From the NCBI RefSeq assembly GCF_007830125.1, contig NZ_VLLG01000002.1, positions 1,868,550 to 1,932,549 on the forward strand: a stretch of 64,000 nt of DNA, in the 5' to 3' direction. The translations under genes were made by a program, and so were the position numbers. Positions 16,847 to 25,148 of the stretch are shown here, piece after piece. The DNA is from Chitinophaga japonensis. GTDB taxonomy: Bacteria; Bacteroidota; Bacteroidia; Chitinophagales; Chitinophagaceae. The notes under the pieces were generated by a model, which ran no database searches, was not told the DNA's origin, and saw only the letters and a list, made by a program, of their open reading frames with translations. Within the stretch, counting starts at the first letter, position 1, and the number at the start of each line of letters is the position of its first letter.

Positions 16847-17959
16847 ATGAATTTTGAGAGAAACGAACGCCCCCGCAGGTACTCTTCAGATGTTAACAAA
16901 GAGTATGATCCCAAGGAAAGACCGGGCGGCTACAATCGTCCCGACTTCAACAATGAGCGGGAGGGAAGACCCAATTTTAACCGGGATCGCGACATCAGAC
17001 CCGATTACAACAGAGAAGGCGGTGGCGGATACAGGCCCCGCGAGAATTACAACCGTGAAGGTGGTGGAGGATATAATCGCGGCGAAGGCGGCGGTTATGA
17101 CCGCGGCGGTGGTGGATACAACCGCGGTGGCGGTGGTGGTTACGACCGTGGCGGTGGTGGTTATGACCGCGGTGGCGGTGGTGGCTACGACCGTGGTGGC
17201 GGCGGCGGATACAACCGCGGCGGTGGTGGTGGCTATAACCGCGGCGGCGGTGGTGGCGGCTATAACCGCGGCGGTGGCGGCGGTGGATACAATCGCGGTG
17301 GCGGTGGTTACGGCGGCGGCCAGAGAAGGCCGGGCGGCGGCGGTCAACGCAGACCTTTTACGCCCAAGCCGGATAACAAAATATACTTTATCGCCCTGCT
17401 GCCCACTGCTGAAGTAGGTAAGGAGATCATCAAGATAAAACAGGAGTTTGCAGAGAAATACGGCCCTACCTATGCACTGAAAGTATTGCCGCACATTACC
17501 CTGCAGGTGCCCTTCACCGCAGATCCGGCACTGGAAAAGGCTTTCTGTGATGAACTGGCGGAATTTGCCAAATCCCAGGCGCCCTTTGAGGTGTCCCTCA
17601 ACGGTTTTGGTACCTTCCCCAACAAGCAGAACCGCGTGCTGTTCATTAACGTGGAAAAGAGTGAAACCATGTCCGCCATGCACCGCCAGTTGATCAACTT
17701 CCTGCGCAAGGAGTTTGGCTTCAGCACCATGCTGGCGCGTACCGGTTTTACACCGCACGTTACCGTGGCCTTCAAGGACCTGGAGGACGAACAGTTCAAC
17801 AAGGCCTGGCCGGAATATGAAACGAAAGAATACCAGGCTACCTTCAAGGTAAATAACCTGTACTTCCTGCGCCATAACGGCAAATCATGGGAAGTGCTGC
17901 AGAAATGCAAGCTGGGCGGCGGCGCTGCACCGGCTGCAGAACCTCCTGCTGAAAAGTAG
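16847..17959 (+). CDS. Gly/Tyr/Arg-repeat protein fused to a 2H (LigT-like) phosphoesterase domain
   Basis: This is a two-part 370-residue protein. Residues 1-170 are disordered: first charged (RDRDIRPDYNRE), then about a dozen GGGGY(N/D)R units, ending GGGQRRPGGGGQRRPF. Residues 177-355 form a 2H phosphoesterase/2'-5' RNA ligase-like domain with the two expected catalytic motifs, H216-I-T218 and H304-V-T306. Family members act on RNA ends or cyclic phosphates. The repeat tail resembles RGG/GYR regions of RNA-binding proteins, so an RNA substrate is inferred. The long leader suggests post-transcriptional control. Confidence 0.85.
   Translation: MNFERNERPRRYSSDVNKEYDPKERPGGYNRPDFNNEREGRPNFNRDRDIRPDYNREGGGGYRPRENYNREGGGGYNRGEGGGYDRGGGGYNRGGGGGYDRGGGGYDRGGGGGYDRGGGGGYNRGGGGGYNRGGGGGGYNRGGGGGGYNRGGGGYGGGQRRPGGGGQRRPFTPKPDNKIYFIALLPTAEVGKEIIKIKQEFAEKYGPTYALKVLPHITLQVPFTADPALEKAFCDELAEFAKSQAPFEVSLNGFGTFPNKQNRVLFINVEKSETMSAMHRQLINFLRKEFGFSTMLARTGFTPHVTVAFKDLEDEQFNKAWPEYETKEYQATFKVNNLYFLRHNGKSWEVLQKCKLGGGAAPAAEPPAEK
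17030..17340 (+). repeat. Coding tandem repeat (GGGGY[N/D]R units)
   Basis: The DNA consists of 18-24 base units encoding 3-6 glycines, Tyr, Asn or Asp, and Arg. Glycine codons alternate GGC and GGT, so the units are not identical in DNA, arguing against very recent expansion while leaving room for slippage. Confidence 0.85.
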
Positions 17960-17982
17960 CCGGACCAAATTATGATCACATT

Positions 17983-18018
17983 AAAAACCCGTCCAACCGG
18001 TAGGTGGACGGGTTTTTT
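17983..18018. terminator. Bidirectional terminator between the 2H gene and fecR-like gene
   Basis: AAAACCCGTCCA pairs with TGGACGGGTTTTTT across a short loop. The A-tract on the left and T-tract on the right let it serve both converging genes. Confidence 0.88.
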
Positions 18019-18042
18019 CATGATATGTCCGTAAGTGGTTTT

Positions 18043-19044
18043 TTAAGGCTGCGGCCCGGCAGGCACCAGTATGTACTGGTCGTCTCCTTCTTTTGTCCAG
18101 TGCAGGTTTACCGTTGGGCAAATTACTTCCAGCACCGCTTCAATATTACCCAATTGTTCCGGGTCAAAGGTGCCGTTGTACCGCAGTTGCCGGGCGTTTG
18201 CATCCCGCAGGATGATCTGGACGCCGAAGTAGTCTTCCAGCGTTTCCATTACCTGGCTGATGCGCATGTCCTGGAAGGAAAGCCGCTGCTCTTTCCAGGC
18301 AATGAAGTTGGGATCTTCGATAGGCTCCTGCCGCAGGGTTTGGGCGGACTGTAAAATGCCCCTGTTGCCTTCGGACAGCACCAGCCGCTGCTGCTTGTTA
18401 TCCCGGGTAGAAAAGGCCACCTTGCCGCTCACCACCGCTACTTCCACCTGGCCGGGCTCATAGCTCTTCACGTCAAAAGAGGTGCCCAGCACCTGCGTTT
18501 GCGTATGGCCGGCATATACTACAAAAGGCTGGTCTGTTTGCTGCGTCACTTCAAAAAAGGCCTCTCCCTGCAGGTGCACGGCCCGTTCATCCCCTTTAAA
18601 GCCGGCCCGGTAGCTAAGCGTGCTTTGCTGGTTCAGGTAGGCTTTGCTGCCATCCGGCAGGGTAACGGTTTTCGTTTCCCGGGCCTGCGTCACCACTTTT
18701 ATCCCGGGATGGCGGAAGTACGTGAAATAAGCCGTAGCGGCGCCTCCCAGCAGTATAACAGTGGCTGCTATACGTAAAAAATGCCGGTAAGGGTACAGGA
18801 AACCGCGTTGGGGCGGCGGCGTTATACGCTGGCGGAATGTTTCCCAGTTCTGTTCCGTGGCGGGCGTAAAATCGGCATGTGCGCCGGCGGCCATCGTCCA
18901 GGTGCTTTTCAGTGCATCGTAATACCGGCGGTTTGCCATGTCTTCCTCCAGCCAGGTCTGCAATATGCCCCGCTCTTCCGCGCTCAGGCTGTTGTCAATT
19001 TCCCTGGCGATCAACGTTTCTATATGCTCTAAATCGTAAGACAT
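18043..19044 (-). CDS. FecR-family anti-sigma factor
   Basis: This 333-residue protein has an N-terminal cytoplasmic part (LIAREIDNSLSAEERGILQTW), one membrane segment (about residues 87-107, HFLRIAATVILLGGAATAYF), and a periplasmic FecR domain (TVTLPDGSKAYLNQQSTLSY, ERAVHLQGEAFFEVT) with the usual C-terminal secretin-like region (MRISQVMETLEDYFGVQI). It follows the ECF sigma gene by 4 bases. Such pairs normally sit beside a SusC/TonB-dependent receptor; none is present here and a terminator closes the unit. Confidence 0.93.
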   Translation of the reverse strand: MSYDLEHIETLIAREIDNSLSAEERGILQTWLEEDMANRRYYDALKSTWTMAAGAHADFTPATEQNWETFRQRITPPPQRGFLYPYRHFLRIAATVILLGGAATAYFTYFRHPGIKVVTQARETKTVTLPDGSKAYLNQQSTLSYRAGFKGDERAVHLQGEAFFEVTQQTDQPFVVYAGHTQTQVLGTSFDVKSYEPGQVEVAVVSGKVAFSTRDNKQQRLVLSEGNRGILQSAQTLRQEPIEDPNFIAWKEQRLSFQDMRISQVMETLEDYFGVQIILRDANARQLRYNGTFDPEQLGNIEAVLEVICPTVNLHWTKEGDDQYILVPAGPQP

Positions 19045-19048
19045 ACCA

Positions 19049-19648
19049 TTAAAATTGTAATAATAGTAAAGGATATAAGGAACCGCATGCGATCAGCAGC
19101 ACTACCTGCAGGTAATCCTGCAGGGATACTCTCAGCTTCTTCAATGCGGTGATCATCTGGTTCTCTACCGTTTTTACCGAGATATTCAGCGTAGCGGCGA
19201 TCTCACGGTATGTCATTTCCTCAAACCGGCTGAGAATGAATATTTCCCGGCACTTGTCCGGCAGGCCGTCAATCGCCTGCTGGATATGCGCAGTGGTCTG
19301 CTTTACATGATGAGGGCTGTCCGCAGCGCCGGAACTGGCCGGCAGTTGTACTACCTCCTCTTCCAGCGACAGGTGCCTGCCCTGCCGTTTATGTTTGTCC
19401 AGGTGGTCCAGTGCCATATTGATAGCCGCTCTGTGCAGGTACGCTTTAAAATACACGTCCTGCAGGGCATTGCGCCGGTTCCATATCCTGATGAATACTT
19501 CCTGGGCAAGATCTTCCGCAGTAGCGGTATCCGGTACCAGCCGGTAAATGGTTTTACAAACAAGTGGAAAAAAGGACCGGAACAGCGTTTCCATGAACGC
19601 CTGTTCATCATCCTGCAATAGTTCGTGTAACCTGGCATTGTCGGGCAT
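19049..19648 (-). CDS. ECF-type RNA polymerase sigma factor (Bacteroidetes family)
   Basis: From the ATG at 19648 the product is 199 residues. Sigma region 2 is seen in ATAEDLAQEVFIRIWNRRNA and region 4 in EMTYREIAATLNISVKTVEN. It directs RNA polymerase to promoters controlled through the FecR partner encoded next. The C-terminus is strongly hydrophobic (VVLLIACGSLYPLLLLQF), which could bury or associate with membrane. The open frame extends 28 codons further, but that part is not sigma-like. Confidence 0.92.
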   Translation of the reverse strand: MPDNARLHELLQDDEQAFMETLFRSFFPLVCKTIYRLVPDTATAEDLAQEVFIRIWNRRNALQDVYFKAYLHRAAINMALDHLDKHKRQGRHLSLEEEVVQLPASSGAADSPHHVKQTTAHIQQAIDGLPDKCREIFILSRFEEMTYREIAATLNISVKTVENQMITALKKLRVSLQDYLQVVLLIACGSLYPLLLLQF

Positions 19649-19757
19649 AACGCAAAAATAGCTTTTGTTGCCGTTCCGGGCGCCATTACGGGTACCGGTT
19701 GCCGAAAATGCCAGTATACGTTGTGTTTGCATAGTGTGACAAAATTTTGGCTGCTAC

Positions 19758-19792
19758 ACAACTATTATCGCTTTCCGGATGACCATAGTTGT
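19758..19792. repeat. ACAACTAT/ATAGTTGT inverted repeat upstream of the sigma gene
   Basis: Eight perfect pairs separated by 19 bases, about 110 bases upstream of the sigma start. It might be an operator or leader hairpin; no partner is known. Confidence 0.35.
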
Positions 19793-19862
19793 TGCTTTAA
19801 TAAGTATAACGGTAAAACGGGGGAGTACCCCTAGGTGGGAGCGGGGCCTGCAGGAAAAAAAG

Positions 19863-19897
19863 AAGCCGGCCATACAGACGTATGGGACCGGCTTTTT
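19863..19897. terminator. Bidirectional-looking terminator after the small secreted protein gene
   Basis: Outer pairs AAGCCGG/CCGGCTT and inner pairs CCATAC/GTATGG with a two-base bulge. T-rich tracts flank both sides, so it can stop the minus-strand gene that ends at 19933. Confidence 0.8.
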
Positions 19898-19932
19898 GAT
19901 TAACCCCTATGAAAACCAACTATTGCTCTTGG

Positions 19933-20250
19933 TTATTGCTGTAAACTGATTTCGCCCAGATCAGTGGCCTGTCCGTCCTCCACTTTCACATCCCGCAGGG
20001 TGGCGTCCCTGAAAGGCTCCTTGGCATCCACTATCACGGTGTAGCTGCCAGCCCGGGCATTCTCAAAAGTGAATGCGCCGTCGGTAACCACCGTTTTCAA
20101 GGTATCTGATCCCTGTATAGCCCAGACATCGGTAGCGCCGTCGAACGGCCTTACTTTGCCTGTAATGGAGCCCTGAACGCCCCGAAAGGCAAAAACTCCT
20201 GTTGCTATTACAGCGGCGAATGCTAACACGCTTACTTTGATCTTTTCCAT
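19933..20250 (-). CDS. Small secreted protein with a carboxypeptidase-regulatory-like beta fold
   Basis: This 105-residue protein has a signal peptide or N-terminal anchor (MEKIKVSVLAFAAVIATGVFAF) and then one domain with the pattern GSITGKV...TLKTVVTDGAFTFENARAGSYTVIVDA, typical of CarboxypepD_reg-like domains. These are beta-sandwich modules common at the N-terminus of SusC-type receptors; a free-standing one may be a surface adaptor. It lies upstream of the ECF sigma gene on the same strand but is separated from it by a terminator. Confidence 0.75.
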   Translation of the reverse strand: MEKIKVSVLAFAAVIATGVFAFRGVQGSITGKVRPFDGATDVWAIQGSDTLKTVVTDGAFTFENARAGSYTVIVDAKEPFRDATLRDVKVEDGQATDLGEISLQQ

Positions 20251-20325
20251 AGCGCACGGTTTAAAAGATGCTAAAAATTTATATGCATGGTAAGCGGTGT
20301 ATAGCGTTTTTTTTTAAAGAACTTA

Positions 20326-20340
20326 TACTGATTATCAGTA
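20326..20340. promoter_or_regulatory. Palindrome TACTGATTATCAGTA, possible operator
   Basis: A perfect 15-base palindrome around a central T, 76 bases upstream of the small secreted protein start. Size and symmetry fit a dimeric regulator site; the regulator is unknown. Confidence 0.4.
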
Positions 20341-20626
20341 CATACCAAAAAATGCAATTACCATGCCATATTGCCCTTTAAAACCGGGGGCGCTATTTGT
20401 TAACATTTCTTTAGCTGTTGTACAGCCCTTGCGGCTTGTTTTAGCATATGGAGAAAAACGCCGGGCTGTATTCTTTTGTTGTGTTATAGACTTGTTAAAA
20501 CCCCGGGATGGGCTACAGGACTGCATTTGGCAGGTGCCCCGCTTTTTCATAACTTAAAGTTATCAGGCATAACAATAAGCAATTCCCGATCCCTGTCATT
20601 GCTGCCTAAAGTCTACAGGGTTTGTG

Positions 20627-20634
20627 TACTTTTG
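20627..20634 (+). promoter_or_regulatory. Possible -7 box (TACTTTTG) for korA
   Basis: TACTTTTG fits TAnnTTTG. The nearest TTG (20599-20601) is 25 bases away, farther than usual, so strength is doubtful. Confidence 0.4.
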
Positions 20635-20716
20635 TGACAGCATGGCGTTTTTCCGCATACGAGTACCGTACTACCGGGTTAAACGCTAAATTTGCACACG
20701 CTAAATAAAAAATTAG

Positions 20717-22573
20717 ATGTCCAGTAATACTTCGATTCAGCAGATAGAAGATGTAGTAATAAAGTTTGCCGGCGATAGCGGCGACGGGATGCAGTTGACC
20801 GGCAGCCAGTTCTCCAATAATACCGCCCTGGTCGGAAACGACCTGAGCACCTTCCCGGATTTCCCGGCGGAGATCCGCGCACCCCAGGGAACCCTGCCGG
20901 GTGTGAGCGGTTTCCAGTTGCATTTTTCCTCCAACCGCATATTTACCCCCGGCGATGCCTGCGACGTGCTGGTGGCTATGAATGCCGCCGCCCTGAAGGC
21001 CAACCTGAAGTCCCTGAAGAAAGGGGGCATCATCATTGCCAATACAGACGGCTTTGACGCCAAGAACCTGCGCCTGGCCAACTACCCGGAGGGGATCAAC
21101 CCCCTGGAGGATGGCTCCCTGGCAGATTACCAGCTACACACCATGGACGTTACCAAAATGACGCGGGAAGCGCTCAAGGAGAACACCATGGGCATGAAGG
21201 AAAAGGACCGGGCCAAGAACATGTTCGTACTGGGCTTCCTGTACTGGCTGTATAACCGCAGCATGGAAAGCACCGAGAACTTCCTGCGGGAGAAATTCGG
21301 CAAGAAGCCGGAAATCCTGGACAGCAACCTGAAAGTATTGCATGCCGGCTACAACTTCGGAGATACGGTAGAGGCCTCCTTCAGCACCCGGTTTAAGGTG
21401 GAAAAGGCCAAAATGGAGCCGGGCACCTACCGCAGCATTACCGGCAACACGGCGCTGGCCTACGGGCTGATAGCGGCTTCCCAAAAGGCCAACCTGCCGC
21501 TGTTCCTGGGCACCTATCCCATTACCCCCGCTTCGGACATCCTGCATGAACTGAGCCGGTACAAGAATTTTGGTATCCGTACCTTCCAGGCAGAAGATGA
21601 AATAGCCGGCATTACCTCCGCCATCGGCGCTTCCTATGGCGGGCATATGGGCGTTACCACCACCTCCGGCCCCGGTATGGCCCTGAAATCAGAGGCCATG
21701 GGCCTGGCCGTGATGCTGGAAATACCGCTGCTGATCGTAGATATACAAAGAGGCGGCCCTTCTACCGGCCTGCCCACCAAAACGGAGCAGAGCGACCTGC
21801 TGCAGGCCTATTACGGCCGCAACGGGGAATGCCCCATGCCCATCGTGGCTGCTGCTACGCCGTCTGACTGCTTCGGCAGCATTTACGAGGCCTTCCGTAT
21901 TTCCGTACAGCATATGACGCCGGTTATTTTCCTGAGCGACGGTTACATTGCCAATGGCTCCGAGCCCTGGCGTTTCCCGAAAAGCGCGGACCTGGAGCCT
22001 GTTAAAGTGACCTTTAAAAAGGAGCTGGCGGAAGGAGAGGAACAGTTCCTGCCCTACCACCGCGACGAAAACCTGGTACGCCCCTGGGCCGTGCCGGGCA
22101 CGCCGGGGCTGGAGCACCGCGTTGGCGGCCTTGAAAAACAGAACATTACGGGCAACGTGAGCTACGACCCTGAGAACCACCAGTTAATGGTGCGCATCCG
22201 GCAGGAAAAGGTGGACCGCATTGCCGATCATATTCCCCCCCAGCAGATAGAAGTAGGGCCGGATACCGGTAAAGTGCTGGTGCTGGGCTGGGGCTCCACC
22301 TATGGCGCCATTAAAAGCGCCGTGCTGGACCTGCTGGCAGAAGGCCATGCCGTGTCTCACGCGCACATCCGCCACCTGCGTCCTTTCCCCAAAAACCTGG
22401 GCGATATCCTGCACAGCTTTGACAAGGTGCTGATCCCCGAGATCAATAACGGGCAGTTGATACGCATTATCCGCGACCAGTACCTCATAGATGCGCAAGG
22501 TTATCACAAAATAATGGGTGTGCCCATTACCCGCGGGGAGCTGGTAGTAAAAATTAAAGAAATGCTGGCCTGA
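20717..22573 (+). CDS. korA: 2-oxoacid:ferredoxin oxidoreductase, fused gamma-alpha subunit
   Basis: This 618-residue protein has an N-terminal gamma domain (IKFAGDSGDGMQLTGSQFS, residues about 14-32) fused to the alpha part (GTYPITPASDILHEL, GAS...TTTSGPGMALKSEAMGLA). It matches KorA, the subunit that with KorB oxidises 2-oxoglutarate to succinyl-CoA and reduces ferredoxin. The alpha subunit does not bind thiamine diphosphate itself, so KorB is needed. The next gene is an OmpA lipoprotein, so no korB follows, which is unusual. Confidence 0.93.
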   Translation: MSSNTSIQQIEDVVIKFAGDSGDGMQLTGSQFSNNTALVGNDLSTFPDFPAEIRAPQGTLPGVSGFQLHFSSNRIFTPGDACDVLVAMNAAALKANLKSLKKGGIIIANTDGFDAKNLRLANYPEGINPLEDGSLADYQLHTMDVTKMTREALKENTMGMKEKDRAKNMFVLGFLYWLYNRSMESTENFLREKFGKKPEILDSNLKVLHAGYNFGDTVEASFSTRFKVEKAKMEPGTYRSITGNTALAYGLIAASQKANLPLFLGTYPITPASDILHELSRYKNFGIRTFQAEDEIAGITSAIGASYGGHMGVTTTSGPGMALKSEAMGLAVMLEIPLLIVDIQRGGPSTGLPTKTEQSDLLQAYYGRNGECPMPIVAAATPSDCFGSIYEAFRISVQHMTPVIFLSDGYIANGSEPWRFPKSADLEPVKVTFKKELAEGEEQFLPYHRDENLVRPWAVPGTPGLEHRVGGLEKQNITGNVSYDPENHQLMVRIRQEKVDRIADHIPPQQIEVGPDTGKVLVLGWGSTYGAIKSAVLDLLAEGHAVSHAHIRHLRPFPKNLGDILHSFDKVLIPEINNGQLIRIIRDQYLIDAQGYHKIMGVPITRGELVVKIKEMLA

Positions 22574-22582
22574 ACAAATTAA

Positions 22583-22611
22583 TTGCTCAGTTTGTTTTTT
22601 GCATAGTTTTG
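22583..22611 (+). promoter_or_regulatory. Bacteroidetes-type promoter for the OmpA lipoprotein gene
   Basis: TTG at 22583-22585, 18 bases, TAGTTTTG at 22604-22611. The start would be near 22618, 30 bases before the ATG. It begins only 10 bases after korA ends, separating the two genes. Confidence 0.6.
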
Positions 22612-22647
22612 TGACCAGTTTTATATAACTATGTAAATGAATGTATT

Positions 22648-23178
22648 ATGAGCAATTTTTTGGCCTCCGCCCGTGTAGTCTGCCTGGCAATGACTGCCTT
22701 TGTCCTTTTCGCTTCCTGCACCGCCACCAAAAAGGTGAGCCAGCAGCAAAAGTATATGAACGACCAGTACCGGGAGTTGAAGAGCGCACTGAACGAAGCG
22801 GAGGTGAGCATTATCAAGGACAGTATTAAAGTGATCTTCTCCAACGGCGTTTTATTTGCCTCTTCCTCGGATGAGCTGAAGGAAGACATCAAACCCGCCT
22901 TTGAGCGCTTTGCCGGTGTGCTGAACAAATACGACAAGACAAAGATCATCATCACAGGCCATACCGATAATACCGGCACAGACGCCTATAACCGGGAACT
23001 GTCGGAAAAAAGGGCTGTCAGCGCCAAGCAACTGCTGGCCACCTACCAGGTAGCGGAAGACCGGATGTTCACCTGGGGAATGGAAGACCGGGAGCCCCTG
23101 GCCAGTAACAGTACGGACGAAGGCCGCTCCCGGAACCGCCGCGTGGAATTCGTGATATTATATAACGTGAAAGAATAA
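22648..23178 (+). CDS. OmpA-family lipoprotein
   Basis: This 176-residue protein has a lipoprotein signal (FVLFASCTATKK, Cys near residue 24) and a C-terminal OmpA domain with the peptidoglycan-binding pattern ITGHTDNTGTDAYNRELSEK...A and GRSRNRRVEF. It probably tethers the outer membrane to peptidoglycan, as Pal does. No Tol genes are beside it. It has its own promoter and terminator. Confidence 0.9.
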   Translation: MSNFLASARVVCLAMTAFVLFASCTATKKVSQQQKYMNDQYRELKSALNEAEVSIIKDSIKVIFSNGVLFASSSDELKEDIKPAFERFAGVLNKYDKTKIIITGHTDNTGTDAYNRELSEKRAVSAKQLLATYQVAEDRMFTWGMEDREPLASNSTDEGRSRNRRVEFVILYNVKE

Positions 23179-23204
23179 GGGTTTTTTTAAATATTTTAAG
23201 CCGG

Positions 23205-23232
23205 ATCCTGCCCGTATGGGCAGGATTTTTTG
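23205..23232 (+). terminator. Rho-independent terminator after the OmpA lipoprotein gene
   Basis: ATCCTGCCC pairs with GGGCAGGAT around GTAT and runs into T6. Confidence 0.92.
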
Positions 23233-23263
23233 TATTTTCCATATTGTTGTTAACAGTGGTTTT

Positions 23264-23857
23264 ATGCAATCTCTGATCCGGTTAGGGGCCTTTATAGGAT
23301 GGTGCATGCTGATGGCGGCACAGTTGCCGGCACAGGTCCATCATTTTGAGATCCGCCTTGGCTCGCGGGTGATTGGCGTAATAGACGCCCGCTCGAATAC
23401 CAGCGGGGCCGCCCGGCATATGCTGATCCGCAGCCGGATAGAGACCAGGTTGCTGTCCAAGTTCACCGACATCTCCTGCGAATACAATAATAACGTGCTT
23501 ACACAATCCCGGGTGCTGCGCAGCAACGGCGGCAAGGATGGCGACGGGAAGGAAGTAACCACCCGCCGGGAAGGCGCCCGCTACCTCGTTAACCTGGAGG
23601 GGGAGCAGTCTACCCTGCAAACTGCCGAAATACGGCACTCCGTATCAGACCTGTACTTTACAGAACCCCGGCAGATCACCCGTATCTATTCTGAAACGCT
23701 GGGCCGGTTCCTTTCCCTGAAGGCCCTGGGCAACGGAGCCTATGAGCTGCTCCTGCCGGAAGGCAAAAAGAACATTTACCGTTACCGGAAAGGGGCGCTG
23801 GTGGAAGTGGAGGTGAATCATGCGCTGGGGAAGGCGCATATTGTGAAAAAGAGCTGA
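23264..23857 (+). CDS. Secreted protein of unknown function, DUF6134-like
   Basis: From the ATG at 23264 the product is 197 residues with a signal peptide (MQSLIRLGAFIGWCMLMAAQLPAQ). The mature part is beta-rich (FEIRLGSRVIGVIDARSN, RSRIETRLLSKFTDISCEY), resembling DUF6134-type periplasmic proteins; I cannot verify the family. It starts 32 bases after the preceding terminator. The stop codon sits inside a ten-pair hairpin (23855-23888). Confidence 0.65.
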   Translation: MQSLIRLGAFIGWCMLMAAQLPAQVHHFEIRLGSRVIGVIDARSNTSGAARHMLIRSRIETRLLSKFTDISCEYNNNVLTQSRVLRSNGGKDGDGKEVTTRREGARYLVNLEGEQSTLQTAEIRHSVSDLYFTEPRQITRIYSETLGRFLSLKALGNGAYELLLPEGKKNIYRYRKGALVEVEVNHALGKAHIVKKS

Positions 23858-23888
23858 TGTGCTGATGTATGTACACACCAGCACATCA
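23855..23888. repeat. TGATGTGCTG/CAGCACATCA hairpin at a stop codon
   Basis: Ten perfect pairs separated by 14 bases, with the stop codon TGA as the first three bases. It lies between converging genes and belongs to the AATGTGCTGATG word family. Confidence 0.75.
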
Positions 23889-23899
23889 ACCCCCGGTGG

Positions 23900-25090
23900 C
23901 TACAATACTTTTTCGATTATCTGCCCGCTGTTCTTGTCTTTCAATATCAGCTTTTTGGCGCCGAAGTGGGTCATTTCCTCTTTTACCAGGTAATACTGTG
24001 CATCATACTCGGTAAGGGTCTTGTCCTTTCCTACGCCGGTCTTGCCGCGCCAGATGTCCAGTTGTACCGGCTCCCACAGCTTGCTTTTGGCGCTGCGGTA
24101 AGCGGCGTCCAGTACGGCATTCACCACATAGCCGTCATAAAAGGTTTCGCGGGCGGGTTTGTTGCCTTCCATGGCGTTGAACATGTCGGTGAACATATGG
24201 TTGTAGCCCAGCTCGTTCAGCTCATCGCCTACGGGGAACAGCCAGCCGGAATTGCTTTCCGCTTTTTCCGCCACGTAATCGGCGCCCTTGCCGGTGGTAA
24301 ACATATCAAAGCCGGTGCGCAGGAAGCTGTTCAGCCAGATGGTGCCCTCTGTGCCCATCACTTCATCGCGCAGGTCCAGGCCGCCGCGGAAGGTCCAGCT
24401 TACTTCAAACTGCCCGATGGCGCCGTTCTCGTACTTTACCAGGCCAATGGCATGGTCTTCCGCGTCAATGGGTTTTACCTGGGTATCCGCCCAGCACATC
24501 ACCTCTACGGGTTTGATGTCTTTCCCGATGAAGCTGCGGGCTATCTCCACACAGTGGCAGCCCAGGTCCAGTATACAGCCGCCGCCGGCCTGCTCTTTGT
24601 CCCAGAACCATTCGCTGTGGGGGCCAGGGTGCGTTTCGCGGGACTTGGCCCACAGGATGCGGCCCAAAGCGCCGTTTTGCACGCTTTCCAGCGCCTTCAG
24701 GAATTTGGGGGTATATACCAGGTCTTCCAGGTACCCGTTGAAAATGCCGGCCTTTTCTACCGCTTCCAGCATCCGTTTGGCCTCTTCCGCATTACGCCCC
24801 AGGGGCTTGGTGCAGATCACGGCCTTTTTATGTTTGCAGCACAGGTTCACCGCTGCTTCATGCAGGTTGTTGGGCAGGGAAATACAAACCACTTCCACTT
24901 CCGGGTGGGCAATGGAAGCCTCCATATCGGTGGTCCAGTGCGCTACCTGGTAATCTTCCGCAAATTTCTTTGCGCTCTCCTCCCTCCGGGAATAAATACT
25001 AACGATCTTGTCCCTGCTTCTTTGTCCCTGCAGGGAATCTGCATAGAAGCGCCCGATGAATCCCGAGCCCAGCATAGAAATTTTAGCCAT
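23900..25090 (-). CDS. Gfo/Idh/MocA family oxidoreductase
   Basis: This 396-residue protein has an N-terminal Rossmann fold ([17 protein letters not shown]) and the family's CTKPLG motif near residue 96 (usually EKPL), then a C-terminal sheet domain with [15 protein letters not shown] holding the expected active-site histidine. Members oxidise or reduce sugars, inositols or glycosyl units with NAD(P). It follows the permease gene by 35 bases on the same strand, suggesting uptake and conversion of one sugar-like substrate. Confidence 0.9.
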   Translation of the reverse strand: MAKISMLGSGFIGRFYADSLQGQRSRDKIVSIYSRREESAKKFAEDYQVAHWTTDMEASIAHPEVEVVCISLPNNLHEAAVNLCCKHKKAVICTKPLGRNAEEAKRMLEAVEKAGIFNGYLEDLVYTPKFLKALESVQNGALGRILWAKSRETHPGPHSEWFWDKEQAGGGCILDLGCHCVEIARSFIGKDIKPVEVMCWADTQVKPIDAEDHAIGLVKYENGAIGQFEVSWTFRGGLDLRDEVMGTEGTIWLNSFLRTGFDMFTTGKGADYVAEKAESNSGWLFPVGDELNELGYNHMFTDMFNAMEGNKPARETFYDGYVVNAVLDAAYRSAKSKLWEPVQLDIWRGKTGVGKDKTLTEYDAQYYLVKEEMTHFGAKKLILKDKNSGQIIEKVL

Positions 25091-25113
25091 GGTTTTAATA
25101 TGAATTATGAATG

Positions 25114-25148
25114 ATGACGTACTTCTTACTTCTGACTTCCTGCGTCAT
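25114..25148. repeat. ACTTCTTACTTCTGACTTC word repeat over the permease stop
   Basis: ATGACG and CGTCAT flank tandem variations of ACTTCTT. On the minus strand the permease ends in Y-D-A-G-S-Q-K-stop written as GGAAGT, CAGAAGTAA and then GAAGTACG, so the repeat begins within the coding region. Confidence 0.6.

Larger units (their letters stand above)
20251..20716. other. Divergent intergenic region upstream of korA
   Basis: This 466-base gap holds no gene I can support; the short open frames on both strands lack homology and start signals. It contains the palindrome at 20326-20340 and the likely korA -7 box at 20627-20634. Confidence 0.5.

Noticed and set aside
17030..17340. Low-complexity Gly-rich stretch as a sequencing or assembly artefact
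   Set aside because: The frame stays open and in phase with the downstream domain, and glycine codons vary between units, which is not expected from an artefact.
20335..20557. Short open frames on both strands upstream of korA
   Set aside because: They overlap each other, lack domains and lie in a promoter-bearing gap with lower coding character.
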